A stretch of DNA of 64,000 nucleotides, taken from Tessaracoccus sp. (lineage in GTDB: Bacteria; Actinomycetota; Actinomycetes; Propionibacteriales; Propionibacteriaceae). Each line of letters opens with the position of its first letter. Position 1 is the first letter of the stretch. Where the stretch lies: assembly GCF_016714275.1 (NCBI RefSeq), contig NZ_JADJNP010000002.1:310001-374000 (forward strand), in the 5' to 3' direction. The notes under the pieces are model-generated. The model saw only the letters and a list, made by a program, of their open reading frames with translations. It did no database searches and was not told where the DNA came from. Shown here piece by piece: positions 8,035 to 16,845 of this stretch. The translations under genes and the position numbers were made by a program.

Positions 8035-9663
8035 CTACGCGCGCGGCTCCCAGAGAATCAGGCACCCCGCGTCGACCAGAGGTTGGAGCGCCTCCTTGTC
8101 CGCGGCCGGATCGGCCAGCGGGTTGTCGTATACCCATAGCTCCTTGAGACCCACTCGGTCGGCGAGGCCTCCGACCGAGGTCAGCTTGTTGGCGTGGACA
8201 TACAACGTGCGCAACGCAGGAAGATCAGGAAGGTCATCCAACGACGTCACCTCGTTGTACACCACGGAGAGCAGCCGGAGGTTCGGCAGGTCGGGGAGCC
8301 CCTTGACGTCGCGGAGCTTCGTCCGGCCGACGACGAACATCTCAAGCGACGGCATAGGAGGAATTCCGTGAAGTGTTTCAAGATCGCCCTTGACTATCCC
8401 CAGATAGGAGAGGTCTGACCACTCGGCGACGTCTCGAAGCGCGGTGAAGTCGGTCACCCCGTCGGCCGTGCCGAAGCGGAGCCACTCGAGCGACGGCGTC
8501 TTCGCCGGGAGACCAGCAAGGCCAGGGATAAGGCTGTTGACCAGATCGAGTTTGGTCAGGTTCGGCAGAGCCGGGAAGCCCTCGAGCGTCTCGACGCCCC
8601 CGTACGGGCACTCCAACGAGGTGATCCTCTCCGCCTCCGCCCGCATGAGCCAGCCGGTCACGGTGTTGGGCGTCGCCCGGTCGATGCACTCCCGAAGCGC
8701 GCGGCTCTTGATCTTCTCGAGGTCGTAGTCGTCGGGTCCGAGGACGTACACGCTCTCGCTTACGAAGGTGCGCGAGATGTACCCGGGGCGGCTGCCCGTG
8801 ACCCGCACCATGACTTCCGTGCCTCCGTCGGCCGGCCGGACCGTATACGTGTTGTCGGTCGCTCCCGTGATGGGATCGCCATTACGCAGCCACTGGTACG
8901 CGAGGGTGGCCTTCGGCCGCCACAGACCCGTCGCAACCGACAGGGTGCTCCCTGCGCGGGGCTGGTTCTGCGAAAGTATGTAGATGCCACCCACGTTGAC
9001 CCAAAACGTACCGCGTGCGACCGCGGCCGAGCGTTTCGAGGTGACCGCAACCGAGGTATAGCCCTTCGCCTTGCCGGTGACCGTGACCGAAAGCCTCTTG
9101 CCCGCATCCGCAACGACCGGGGCATAAACCTGCTTGGTCGCCCCCGCGATCTTCTTACCGTCGCGCAGCCACTGATAGCTCAGCCTCACAGACTCCGCCG
9201 GCTTCCAGTACCCGGTCTTGGCGGTGATGGTGCCGTCGACCTGGGGATCATTGCTCAGCGTGACTTTCTTCGACGTGATGACGCCGAGGGCAACCTTCTT
9301 GGTCTTCTTCGACGTCCTCGTAACCGGGCGCAGTTTCCACTGAGTTCCGGTGATCTGAACTGAGATCCTCGCGCCCGCATCGGCGCCTGTGAGCGTGTAT
9401 GAGAAACCCTTCGCACCCTTGATCTTTTTGCCGTCTCGCAGCCACTGCGGATGGGCCGAGACGCTCGGACGCCACGTTCCCACCTTGACTCTGAGGGTCT
9501 TGCCGACCCGCGCCGTTCCAGAGATGGTCGGTGTGGGCGTCACCCTCGGCGCGGCATCGGCAGATGCCGGAGCGAAGCCCACGAACGCCAATGCGATCAG
9601 CAACGCAGCCACGACGACGCGCCTCAGCGCGAGCGATGGACGGCGATCAGACGAGCCTGACAT
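8035..9663 (-). CDS. Secreted Ig-like/leucine-rich-repeat protein
   Basis: A 542-residue exported protein. It begins with a signal peptide (residues 1 to about 38, ending A-S-A-D-A-A). Next come three roughly 80-residue bacterial Ig-like repeats, each with a G-W/Y-x-P strand and a (P/Y)QWLR(D/N)G motif (about residues 40-320). A C-terminal leucine-rich repeat block follows, with units ending in variants of LPDLPxLRxLxVxxN. The build resembles internalin-like adhesion or surface proteins. No LPXTG motif or membrane anchor is seen at the C-terminus (ends EPRA), so it may be released or bound non-covalently. ATG 9663 is preferred over the upstream in-frame ATG 9846: it begins the signal peptide and has AGGGGGA in front. 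Function unknown. Confidence 0.8.
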   Translation of the reverse strand: MSGSSDRRPSLALRRVVVAALLIALAFVGFAPASADAAPRVTPTPTISGTARVGKTLRVKVGTWRPSVSAHPQWLRDGKKIKGAKGFSYTLTGADAGARISVQITGTQWKLRPVTRTSKKTKKVALGVITSKKVTLSNDPQVDGTITAKTGYWKPAESVRLSYQWLRDGKKIAGATKQVYAPVVADAGKRLSVTVTGKAKGYTSVAVTSKRSAAVARGTFWVNVGGIYILSQNQPRAGSTLSVATGLWRPKATLAYQWLRNGDPITGATDNTYTVRPADGGTEVMVRVTGSRPGYISRTFVSESVYVLGPDDYDLEKIKSRALRECIDRATPNTVTGWLMRAEAERITSLECPYGGVETLEGFPALPNLTKLDLVNSLIPGLAGLPAKTPSLEWLRFGTADGVTDFTALRDVAEWSDLSYLGIVKGDLETLHGIPPMPSLEMFVVGRTKLRDVKGLPDLPNLRLLSVVYNEVTSLDDLPDLPALRTLYVHANKLTSVGGLADRVGLKELWVYDNPLADPAADKEALQPLVDAGCLILWEPRA

Positions 9664-9916
9664 CACAGCATTTCCCCCTGAAATACTTCGGGATATCGGC
9701 AGCCATTGCCGAGTCCCGGACAAGAGGCTATCAGCGCATATCCACGCTCCTCGCGGGGCAGATAAAGAGGGTACTCGGGTACCCGCGGAGTGGACTCGAC
9801 TACCCAGCGGGCCCCGACTTGGCGGCTGCATATCTCCGCCGCTCATCCAGGAAACGCGTACGCTGACGAGCCAAGAGACCTATCTGACAGCAACGTGGCA
9901 CGGGACGGGAGCGGCA

Positions 9917-10516
9917 ATGGCACGAGCAGCGCGCGCCGGCCGGTACAGCGCCGTGATGCGGATGAGCACGTCGTTGCCGACGGCATTGCTGTTCCTCTTC
10001 GCCTTCGCCTCGTGCGCACCCGCGGCCGAAGGTACTCCCTCCAGCACGGCGCCCCATGGTGAGGCCGACGGCCAGACGCAGAACGACTTCAGCGACTTCC
10101 TGGAGGCGGCCATCCAGCGCGCGCCCGACAGCATCGTCGACTATCGCTGGGACGCGATAGCACGCCGCGGGGAGATCAAGGTCAAGGATGACGCGGTGGA
10201 GATCATGGAGCGTCTCGCCGCCGAGAGCAGGGTAGCCGTCGAAGTCGTCCGCGCCACCGAGGAGGCCCTGCCCTACGACCAACGAAGCACGGTGGAGTTG
10301 GCCGTCCTCAAGGCGCTCCAAGACCTGGGTGCGGCAGGGCTCGGGGCGGCATATACGCCGGACACGAACAGCGTCAGGGTGACGGCGTGGACCAACGACC
10401 CCGCGTCTATCCGGCAGAGGGTGGACGAACTCAACGCAAAGGGGGACGGGCCGCGGATCACCGTCGAGTTCGAGCCCGCCGACCAGGCGCCTCGCCCCAT
10501 GGGCGCCGAGGAGTAG
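9917..10516 (+). CDS. Hypothetical lipoprotein
   Basis: The 199-residue product starts with a basic N-terminus, a hydrophobic stretch (about residues 18-32) and a lipobox-like F-A-S-C, so it is probably a lipid-anchored exported protein with mature Cys near residue 33. The mature part is acidic and shows no domain I recognise. It has about 250 bases of upstream DNA shared with the divergent LRR gene. The downstream gene hrpA is convergent, 7 bases away. ATG 9917 is chosen because the signal peptide starts there. Confidence 0.65.
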   Translation: MARAARAGRYSAVMRMSTSLPTALLFLFAFASCAPAAEGTPSSTAPHGEADGQTQNDFSDFLEAAIQRAPDSIVDYRWDAIARRGEIKVKDDAVEIMERLAAESRVAVEVVRATEEALPYDQRSTVELAVLKALQDLGAAGLGAAYTPDTNSVRVTAWTNDPASIRQRVDELNAKGDGPRITVEFEPADQAPRPMGAEE

Positions 10517-10523
10517 CTGCACC

Positions 10524-13500
10524 TCAGCCCGCGGCGCGGATGGCCTGGCGGATGCGTTTGGCCGAGACGGGGATGCTCGTGCGGAGCTGCTGCGCAAAGA
10601 GGCTCACGCGGAACTCCTCGATCAGGAACGCGATCTCCTCGACCTCTGGACGCAGCGGGCCCGGTGGCTGGGCATCGGTGAGGGCTGCGTAGAGGTCCTC
10701 CATCTCGTCGACCTCCGTTTGGAGCTTCGCGTCCCGGGCGGGCTGCTGGGCGGCGACCTCCAGGCGTGCGACGGCGGACGCCGCATAGCGCGGCAGGTGG
10801 CCGAACCACGGGTCGGGCGTCGCGGAGATGAAGCGGGCGAAGAAAAGGTTGTCCAGCTGGGAGGCGACGTCCCGGCTGGCCGGTGCGGCCGGGTGGAGCG
10901 AGATCAGCAGCCTCGCCCGCGTCGCGTTGGCCAACGCCTGCGACGCCGTGTTCACCACCTCAAGCGTCCGCCCCGGGCACTCCTGACGCACTGCGAGCGC
11001 GACTCGCTCGTACGCGGCCGGCGAGCGCACATCCGCCAAGGGCCCGACGGCGGTCGCGAGCTGCTCGCCCGCCTTGAGCCACGCGTCGGCCAGGAGGTCC
11101 GGCACCGTTGGATATGCCGAGTCGGCTAGGGCGAGCTTTGCGTCGCGGCCCAGGTGGGACACGACCCACCTCGTCGGCTCCGGATTGGTGCAGGTCAGAA
11201 GCCGCCGGATACCCGCGGCATGCGAGCGGTCCGCCTTGGCGCGCGTGTCGAGGACCGTGAGGCCCACCGTCGTGCCCTCATCGGCGAGCGCGGGGTAACC
11301 CACCGCTCCCCTGCCGAGGCGCGTCTCCCGCGGGATGTCGCCGAACGTCCAGGATCGCTGGCCGGTGGCCGTGCGATCGCCGGCGGACCTGGTGAGCTTG
11401 GCCGCCACCTTGGGCGCGAGGCGCTGCTGCAGCGCGGCGAGGTCGTCGCCGCGGCTCACCTCACGTCCACCGTCGACCACGACGAACGTCGGACGGAGAT
11501 GCGGATCGAGGGTTTCCGGATGCCAGTCGCCGGGGTCCACCAGCGTGCCGGTGAGCGCGGTGAGCGCGCGACCGAGCGCCTCTGGGAAGGAGCCTTCCCC
11601 GTCGACTCCGCGCTCCTCCAGCCAGAGCAGCGCCTTGGCGGCGAAATCCGGGGCCGGGACGAAGCTTGTCCGCACAGACTTGGGCAGCGACCGGATCAGC
11701 TCCGTGGCCAGCTCGCGCCGCAGCCCAGGCACCTGCCAGCTGAACGGCGCGCCGTCGAGCTGGCTCAGCAGCTCAAGGCGGACGGTGATCGTGACGCCGT
11801 CGCTGCCTGCGCCCGGGTTGAACTCGTAGGCGATCGGCAGCCGATGCGGGCCGATCCGCCACGCGTCGGGATAGTCGGAGGCGCGTAGCTGGGAAGGATC
11901 TACGACGGCGTCCTCCGGGGTCAGCAGGGGCCACTGTTCCTTAGGGAGCCCGCGGAGCCACTTGTCGAAGGTCGCGCCGGAGACCACCTCGGAGGGCACG
12001 CGCGCGTCGTACCAGGCGTAGAGCGCGTCGTCCGAGAGCAGCAGGTCCGGCCTGCGCATCCGGTCGGTGAGCTTCTCGGCCTCCCGCAGCACGGCGCGGT
12101 TTGCCGTGACGAGCTTGTTCCTCGACTCCCACTCCCCCTCGACAAGGGCGGTCCGCAGGAAGATCTCGCGCGCCTCGACCGGGTGGTCGGCGGCGTAGTT
12201 GGTGCGCCGAGCCGCGACGATCGGCACGCCGAACAGGCTGATCCGCTCGTTGGCGACGACGGTGGCCGAGCGGCTCGACCACGTCGGCTCGGACAGCGTG
12301 CGGGTTAGGACGTGCCCGCCGACCTGCTCGACCCACTCCTCACGGATCGGGGCGACGGTGCGCGCCCACAGCCGCGACGTCTCGACGAGCTCGAACGCCA
12401 TGACCAGCGGCGGGGTTACCTTGGCCTGCGAGGAGCCCGGCTGGATGGCGAACCGCGCGCCGCGCGCCCCCTGGTACTCCGTCAGAGGCTTACGGCGGGT
12501 CTGCCCGCCCTGACCGGGGCGCGGGGCGGGTGGCTCGAGCGCCAGCCCGACGTTGGAGAGCAGACCGCTGAGGATGGATGTGAGGACGTCCGGCATGGCG
12601 CCGCGGCCGGAGGTGTCGAGGTCCAGCTCCTTGCACGCCTCCCGCAGCTGCGAGACCAGGTCCTCCCACTCGCGGAAGCGCACGAAGTTGAGGTACTCCG
12701 CGCGGCACATCCGACGAAACGCGTTGCCGCTCAGTTCTCGCCGCTTCTCTCGGAGATAGGTCCAGAGGTTGAGCAGGACCTCGAAGTCACCACCCTCCAG
12801 CGACAGCTTGACTTCCTTCTCCCTGCGCGTGCCGGTGTGCGCGGTGTGACGCGCGGGCTGGCTCTCGTCGGCCGCCCGCGTCTCGTCAGGGAGCGACGTT
12901 CCCCAGAAGCGGCGATGTAGCTGGTCGGCCTGGGCCTGGAACTCGGCGGGGCGCTCGCGGATGTCGGGCACCGTCAAGCCCGCGACGAGCACCATCACGG
13001 TGGCAAGGCTGTTGCGCCTCGCCCCCTCGATCAGCATCCGACCCAGGCGCGGGTCGACGGGCATTCGCGCCAGCATCCGGCCGGTGCGGGTGAGCCGCAG
13101 CTGCTCGTTGCGCGCGCGAGGATGGATGGCACCCAACTCGCTCAGCACGCGCACGCCGTCGTTGATGTGCGAGATGTTGGGCGCCTCGACGAACGGGAAG
13201 GACTCGACGTCGCCCAGCCCGGCTTGGGCCATCAACAGAATGACGGTGGCGAGGTTCGTGCGCAGGATCTCGGGATCGGAGAATTCGGGGCGCGCGGCGA
13301 AGTCGTCCTCCGAGTAGAGGCGGATGGCGATGCCCGGGCCGAGTCGTCCGCAGCGGCCGGCGCGCTGATTGGCCGAGGCCTGAGAGACGGGCTCGATCGG
13401 CAGACGCTGCACCTTCGTGCGCGCCGAGTAACGGGAGATGCGAGCCGTCCCCGTGTCGACCACGTAGCGGATCCGCGGCACCGTGATGGACGTCTCCGCC

Positions 13501-14342
13501 ACGTTGGTGGCCAGCACGATCCTGCGCCGCGGGCCGGGCGCGAACACACGCTGTTGGTCCGCCGACGACAGGCGCGCGAACAGCGGCAGCACCTCAACGC
13601 CGGCGCCCAGGGCCTCGACTGCCTCCGCGGCGTCGCGGATCTCGCGCTCGCCGCTCAGGAAGACGAGGATGTCTCCCCCGCCAGGCTCCGTGACGATCTC
13701 TTCGACGGCCGCGGCGATGCCGTCAATCTCGTCCTGGCCATCCTCCAACGGCCGGTATCTGGTCTCCACAGGGAAGGTTCGGCCTGATACCTCGACGACG
13801 GGGGCGCCGTCGAAGTGCTCGGAGAAACGGGCGGTGTCGATGGTCGCCGAGGTCACGATCACGCGAAGATCCGGTCGCTTCGGGAGCAGCTGCTTCAGAT
13901 AGCCGAGCAGGAAGTCGATGTTGAGGCTGCGTTCGTGAGCCTCGTCGATGATGATCGTGTCGTACTTCGACAGCATCCGGTCGTGGGTCAGCTCCGAGAG
14001 GAGGATGCCGTCGGTCATGACCTTGATCCGTGTGGCCGCGGTGACGCGCCGCGTAAACCGCACCTGAAAGCCGACGAACTCTCCCAGTTCGACGCCGCAC
14101 TCGACGGCGATCCGTTGCGCCACGGTGCGCGCCGCGATCCGGCGCGGCTGCGTGTGCGCGATCCGCTTTCTGCCCGCGAGCAGACAGATCTTGGGTAGCT
14201 GCGTGGTCTTTCCAGACCCGGTCTCGCCGGCGACAACGACCACTTGATGGTCGCGGACCAGCCCGGCGATCCGCTCGGCCTCCCCCGCGATGGGGAGACC
14301 GGGTTCGACGACGACGGTGGGAGTTGGCCCCGCCTCAGTCAT
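10524..14342 (-). CDS. hrpA: ATP-dependent RNA helicase HrpA (DEAH box)
   Basis: The 1,272-residue protein is a full-length bacterial HrpA. It shows motif I GETGSGKTT near residues 39-47, motif Ia TQPRRIAA, motif II DEAH near residue 134, motif III SAT, and motif VI QRAGRCGR. These are followed by the helicase-associated, OB-fold and long C-terminal HrpA-specific regions. HrpA acts on RNA; in E. coli it has been linked to mRNA processing and to rescue of stalled ribosomes. It is the last gene of an apparent operon: its ATG overlaps the stop of the universal stress protein gene by four bases. Confidence 0.93.
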   Translation of the reverse strand: MTEAGPTPTVVVEPGLPIAGEAERIAGLVRDHQVVVVAGETGSGKTTQLPKICLLAGRKRIAHTQPRRIAARTVAQRIAVECGVELGEFVGFQVRFTRRVTAATRIKVMTDGILLSELTHDRMLSKYDTIIIDEAHERSLNIDFLLGYLKQLLPKRPDLRVIVTSATIDTARFSEHFDGAPVVEVSGRTFPVETRYRPLEDGQDEIDGIAAAVEEIVTEPGGGDILVFLSGEREIRDAAEAVEALGAGVEVLPLFARLSSADQQRVFAPGPRRRIVLATNVAETSITVPRIRYVVDTGTARISRYSARTKVQRLPIEPVSQASANQRAGRCGRLGPGIAIRLYSEDDFAARPEFSDPEILRTNLATVILLMAQAGLGDVESFPFVEAPNISHINDGVRVLSELGAIHPRARNEQLRLTRTGRMLARMPVDPRLGRMLIEGARRNSLATVMVLVAGLTVPDIRERPAEFQAQADQLHRRFWGTSLPDETRAADESQPARHTAHTGTRREKEVKLSLEGGDFEVLLNLWTYLREKRRELSGNAFRRMCRAEYLNFVRFREWEDLVSQLREACKELDLDTSGRGAMPDVLTSILSGLLSNVGLALEPPAPRPGQGGQTRRKPLTEYQGARGARFAIQPGSSQAKVTPPLVMAFELVETSRLWARTVAPIREEWVEQVGGHVLTRTLSEPTWSSRSATVVANERISLFGVPIVAARRTNYAADHPVEAREIFLRTALVEGEWESRNKLVTANRAVLREAEKLTDRMRRPDLLLSDDALYAWYDARVPSEVVSGATFDKWLRGLPKEQWPLLTPEDAVVDPSQLRASDYPDAWRIGPHRLPIAYEFNPGAGSDGVTITVRLELLSQLDGAPFSWQVPGLRRELATELIRSLPKSVRTSFVPAPDFAAKALLWLEERGVDGEGSFPEALGRALTALTGTLVDPGDWHPETLDPHLRPTFVVVDGGREVSRGDDLAALQQRLAPKVAAKLTRSAGDRTATGQRSWTFGDIPRETRLGRGAVGYPALADEGTTVGLTVLDTRAKADRSHAAGIRRLLTCTNPEPTRWVVSHLGRDAKLALADSAYPTVPDLLADAWLKAGEQLATAVGPLADVRSPAAYERVALAVRQECPGRTLEVVNTASQALANATRARLLISLHPAAPASRDVASQLDNLFFARFISATPDPWFGHLPRYAASAVARLEVAAQQPARDAKLQTEVDEMEDLYAALTDAQPPGPLRPEVEEIAFLIEEFRVSLFAQQLRTSIPVSAKRIRQAIRAAG

Positions 14343-15214
14343 CCGCGCGTGATGTACAGCGGGCAGAGCGCGTGCGCCATGAGGCCGCGCATCAGCCCGC
14401 CGAGGGCGAAGCCGGGGATCGACGACTCGCCCACGCCCAGCACCAGCAGGTCATAGCCGGCGCTGCGGCTGACCAGCTCGTTGATGGGGCTGCCGACGGT
14501 CACCTGCACCTCGTATTCGACGCCTGGGTGGCGGCCCGCGACAGCGGCCGCGATGGCCTCGATGCCGCCTTGGGCGAAGCGGGCCTGCTCGTCCAGCTGT
14601 GCCGGGGTGAGCTTGCGGGCGAAGATCCCGACGGGCGGCTGAATGGCATGGACCACCTTGAGCCGCGAGCCGAGCCGCTCTGCCTGCTGGAAGCCCGCCT
14701 CGAGCGTGCCTTCGGAGCCGGGGTCGGTCTGCAGGCCGACGCCGACGACGCCACGGGAACCCACCGGTTCGGGGTGCGCCGCAGCCGAGATGACCACGAC
14801 GGGGCAGGAGGCGTTGGCGACGACCGCCACCGACGTCGATCCGACGAACATACGCTCGAGGCCGGACGCGGCGCGCCGGCCGACAACCACGAGGTCAGCC
14901 ACCTCGCTCAGCCGGGCCATGACGCCGCCGGGCGAGCCCATGACGACCTCGGTCTTGATCCGATCCTCAGGAAGGCCGAGCTCGACCCCGACGGCCTTGG
15001 CCTGCTCGTTGGCGGTGACGCCGGCTGCCTGCAGCACCTCGGGGTCGTACACGACACCCCACGCGCCTGCCATCAGCGTGTCGTCGACGGCGTTGACGAG
15101 CATCAACTCGCCGTCGATGGCCTTGGCTGCGTTGGCCCCGAAGCGGACGGCACGGAGACCATCGTCGCTTCCGTCGACACCTACCACGATCAGGGGGACT
15201 TGGCGTTCAGTCAT
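14339..15214 (-). CDS. Universal stress protein with two UspA domains
   Basis: The 291-residue protein has two tandem UspA folds. Each begins with a V-V-G-V-like strand and an acidic residue, (VVGVDGSDDG) in the first and (GVVGVGLQTDPGSEG) in the second. The first domain keeps a G-rich ATP-site loop near GSTSVAVV; the second is more degenerate. Proteins of this type bind ATP and are induced by hypoxia or stationary phase in mycobacteria. ATG 15214 is chosen because GAGGAG lies eight bases upstream; the in-frame ATG at 15229 has no such site. It overlaps hrpA by 4 bases and the upstream flavin-binding gene by 8. Confidence 0.85.
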   Translation of the reverse strand: MTERQVPLIVVGVDGSDDGLRAVRFGANAAKAIDGELMLVNAVDDTLMAGAWGVVYDPEVLQAAGVTANEQAKAVGVELGLPEDRIKTEVVMGSPGGVMARLSEVADLVVVGRRAASGLERMFVGSTSVAVVANASCPVVVISAAAHPEPVGSRGVVGVGLQTDPGSEGTLEAGFQQAERLGSRLKVVHAIQPPVGIFARKLTPAQLDEQARFAQGGIEAIAAAVAGRHPGVEYEVQVTVGSPINELVSRSAGYDLLVLGVGESSIPGFALGGLMRGLMAHALCPLYITRG

Positions 15215-15620
15215 TGCGGGGCTCCTCACTCTTGGTTCCCGAAACTACTCGACCGGCAAGGGTCGAGACCTCAATCGCGACGCCGACCGTGCGGTCGCCG
15301 TCGACCCAGCTGATGCTCTTCACGGACGCGTCGGCGGGCGTCGTCGTGCCGCGGGCCAGGACCGTCCACCCGATGGCCGTCTCCTTGTCGATCTCGTCGA
15401 CCTGGAAGGACACCTCCGTGGGTTCGGTCAGCGCCGCGAGCATCGTGCCGGGGGCGGTGTGGAAGACGATGGCCCCGCTGTTGGTGCGAAAGTTCACCGG
15501 AACGATGCTGATGCCGTCGGGCCGGAGCCAGGCGATCCTGCCAACCTCGGCGTCCGCCAGCAACGCCCAGCACTCGTCGGCATCCAACCGCGAGAAGTAG
15601 GTCACGGGTTCCCTTGTCAT
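15207..15620 (-). CDS. Pyridoxamine 5'-phosphate oxidase-like flavin/F420-binding protein
   Basis: The 137-residue protein has the small split-barrel fold typical of Pyridox_oxase_2-type proteins. An N-terminal helix contains CWALLADAEVGRIAW, and strands follow with ISIVPVNF and VFHTAPG. Such proteins bind FMN, F420 or heme and are often annotated as reductases or general stress proteins. Overlap with the universal stress protein gene and a joint path to hrpA suggest one stress-related transcript (inference). Confidence 0.8.
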   Translation of the reverse strand: MTREPVTYFSRLDADECWALLADAEVGRIAWLRPDGISIVPVNFRTNSGAIVFHTAPGTMLAALTEPTEVSFQVDEIDKETAIGWTVLARGTTTPADASVKSISWVDGDRTVGVAIEVSTLAGRVVSGTKSEEPRND

Positions 15621-15660
15621 GACACAACACTAGCGCCCCCCGCGCCCTGCCGTCCGGTTC

Positions 15661-15682
15661 CGCGCGGCGGTCTTGCCGCGCG
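15661..15682 (-). terminator. Hairpin downstream of the YbjN-like gene
   Basis: CGCGCGGC and GCCGCGCG pair around GGTCTT, 11 bases after the stop at 15693. No U-rich tail is visible, so termination is a guess from position. Confidence 0.4.
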
Positions 15683-15692
15683 TTCGGATGCG

Positions 15693-16586
15693 CTAGGGGG
15701 TACTGAAGGTGGTACGGCCGCCGAGCTTGGTTGCCAGCTCCTCGTCGATGCCGTCGGCGATCTGGCTGAGCGCCCGCAGCGCCTGGCGGAGGTGCGCGGG
15801 AACGAACGGTTTCGCGGGCACGGAGATCTGCGCGAACACACGGTCACGGTGCAACGCGAACCGGCCGTAGCGCGACTCGACGTTGAGGTCGTTCAACACT
15901 TCGCACGCACGCGAGCGATTGGCCACGTCGTGGACCAGCGGGGAGAAGAGCACGAGCTCGCGGCAGTCGGCGGTGCTGCGCAGGAAGACGACGGCCGAGC
16001 CGACGCGGATCGCCACATCGCCCTGCTCGTTGCGCAACGGGGGATGGCCGAACAGCCGCCGGAGCTCCGCATCCACCAACCCGTCGAGCTCGGCCTGGCC
16101 ACCCGCCTTGACGGCCTGCTCCTCCCGCTTCAGCTTGCGCGGCTCCAACGGCGTCCACTCGGCTTGGCCCTGGAGGATCTCGGCCAGCTGATCGGGTTCG
16201 AGGAAGATGGGGTGCGGAACGGAGAAGACGGCGTTGAGCGTGTCACTGGCAAGCGCGGCGAGGCGCGCTGAGTCGGCCTGGTCGGCCTCGGCGTGAAACC
16301 CCGGTTCCCTTTCGGACGGGGGAAACCAGCCCAGGCGGATCAACTCGACAGACTCGACCGCCGTCGGCGCGCCGTTGGCGGAGCCGCTGACGAGCGCGGT
16401 CACGACTCCCGGCTCCCGCACCGTGAACCGGATGCCGGGACGAGGCCCCGTGGAGACCGACGTCACCGAGATGGTGAGGTCCGCCGTCGCATCCATCACC
16501 GAGAGCACCTCGTCGAGCCGGTCTGAGAACTCGCCCCATGCTGCGCGTTGGGTCTCATCGAAGTCGAAGTCCGTGTAGTCGGCCAT
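15693..16586 (-). CDS. YbjN/T3SS-chaperone-like domain protein, function unknown
   Basis: The 297-residue protein has an N-terminal alpha/beta part of unknown type. Its C-terminal half (about residues 165-290) looks like the YbjN/CesT-like peptide-binding chaperone fold common in actinobacteria: an L-V-L-F-S-P strand, then VLNDLN, then RVFAQISVPAKPFVP and a last helix. No catalytic motif is visible. ATG 16586 has GGAGG five bases upstream, and a GTG at 16592 falls within that region. It is divergent from the AlbA_2 membrane gene across the long hairpin region. Confidence 0.6.
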   Translation of the reverse strand: MADYTDFDFDETQRAAWGEFSDRLDEVLSVMDATADLTISVTSVSTGPRPGIRFTVREPGVVTALVSGSANGAPTAVESVELIRLGWFPPSEREPGFHAEADQADSARLAALASDTLNAVFSVPHPIFLEPDQLAEILQGQAEWTPLEPRKLKREEQAVKAGGQAELDGLVDAELRRLFGHPPLRNEQGDVAIRVGSAVVFLRSTADCRELVLFSPLVHDVANRSRACEVLNDLNVESRYGRFALHRDRVFAQISVPAKPFVPAHLRQALRALSQIADGIDEELATKLGGRTTFSTP

Positions 16587-16650
16587 GGGCACCTCCGCGC
16601 CCCAACCTACACACAGAGCAAGGCTGCCCGCCGAACCCCACTAGACTTCG

Positions 16651-16815
16651 AGGGAAGTACTGATCAATGGGGTGCCGAGTGAGGACGTGCCAGGCGGGAT
16701 GAGCTGGGCTCTCAATATCTGAGGGTGCTATTGGACACAACACCGAAGATAGTGAGAGTTCAGATCGCCCGCCTGGTGCGCCGCAGCCGGTGCCCGATTG
16801 ATCAGTGCTTCCCTA
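16651..16815 (+). other. Long imperfect hairpin, candidate structured RNA or leader element
   Basis: An inverted repeat spans nearly the whole divergent intergenic region. The outer arms AGGGAAGTACTGATCAAT (16651-16668) and ATTGATCAGTGCTTCCCT (16798-16815) pair with one wobble. Inner segments CCAGGCGGG/CCCGCCTGG, CTCTCA/TGAGAG and TATCT/AGATA continue the stem, and a GGTG/CACC pair closes near a loop of about 13 bases. Of eight transition-type differences between the arms, seven give G-U wobbles when the + strand is RNA. On the other strand they would be A-C mismatches. That bias favours a + strand RNA fold. The hairpin ends about 30 bases before the start of the downstream gene. No known RNA family was recognised. 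Confidence 0.45.
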
Positions 16816-16845
16816 GCTAGGCCCACCGTCGATTTGGAGTTTTCG

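Noticed and set aside
9389..9916. Long N-terminal extension of the lipoprotein frame
   Set aside because: It runs antisense to the LRR gene's signal peptide; the lipoprotein signal starts at 9917.
16651..16815. 6S RNA, SRP RNA or a transposon-like inverted repeat element as identity of the long hairpin
   Set aside because: SRP signature loops are absent, 6S similarity is limited to the rod shape, and no target-site duplication or second copy was seen. Left as an unassigned candidate RNA.
16798..16845. TTG 16798 as the start of the AlbA_2 membrane protein
   Set aside because: It lies within the hairpin arm without a ribosome site; TTG 16846 has GGAG at the right distance.
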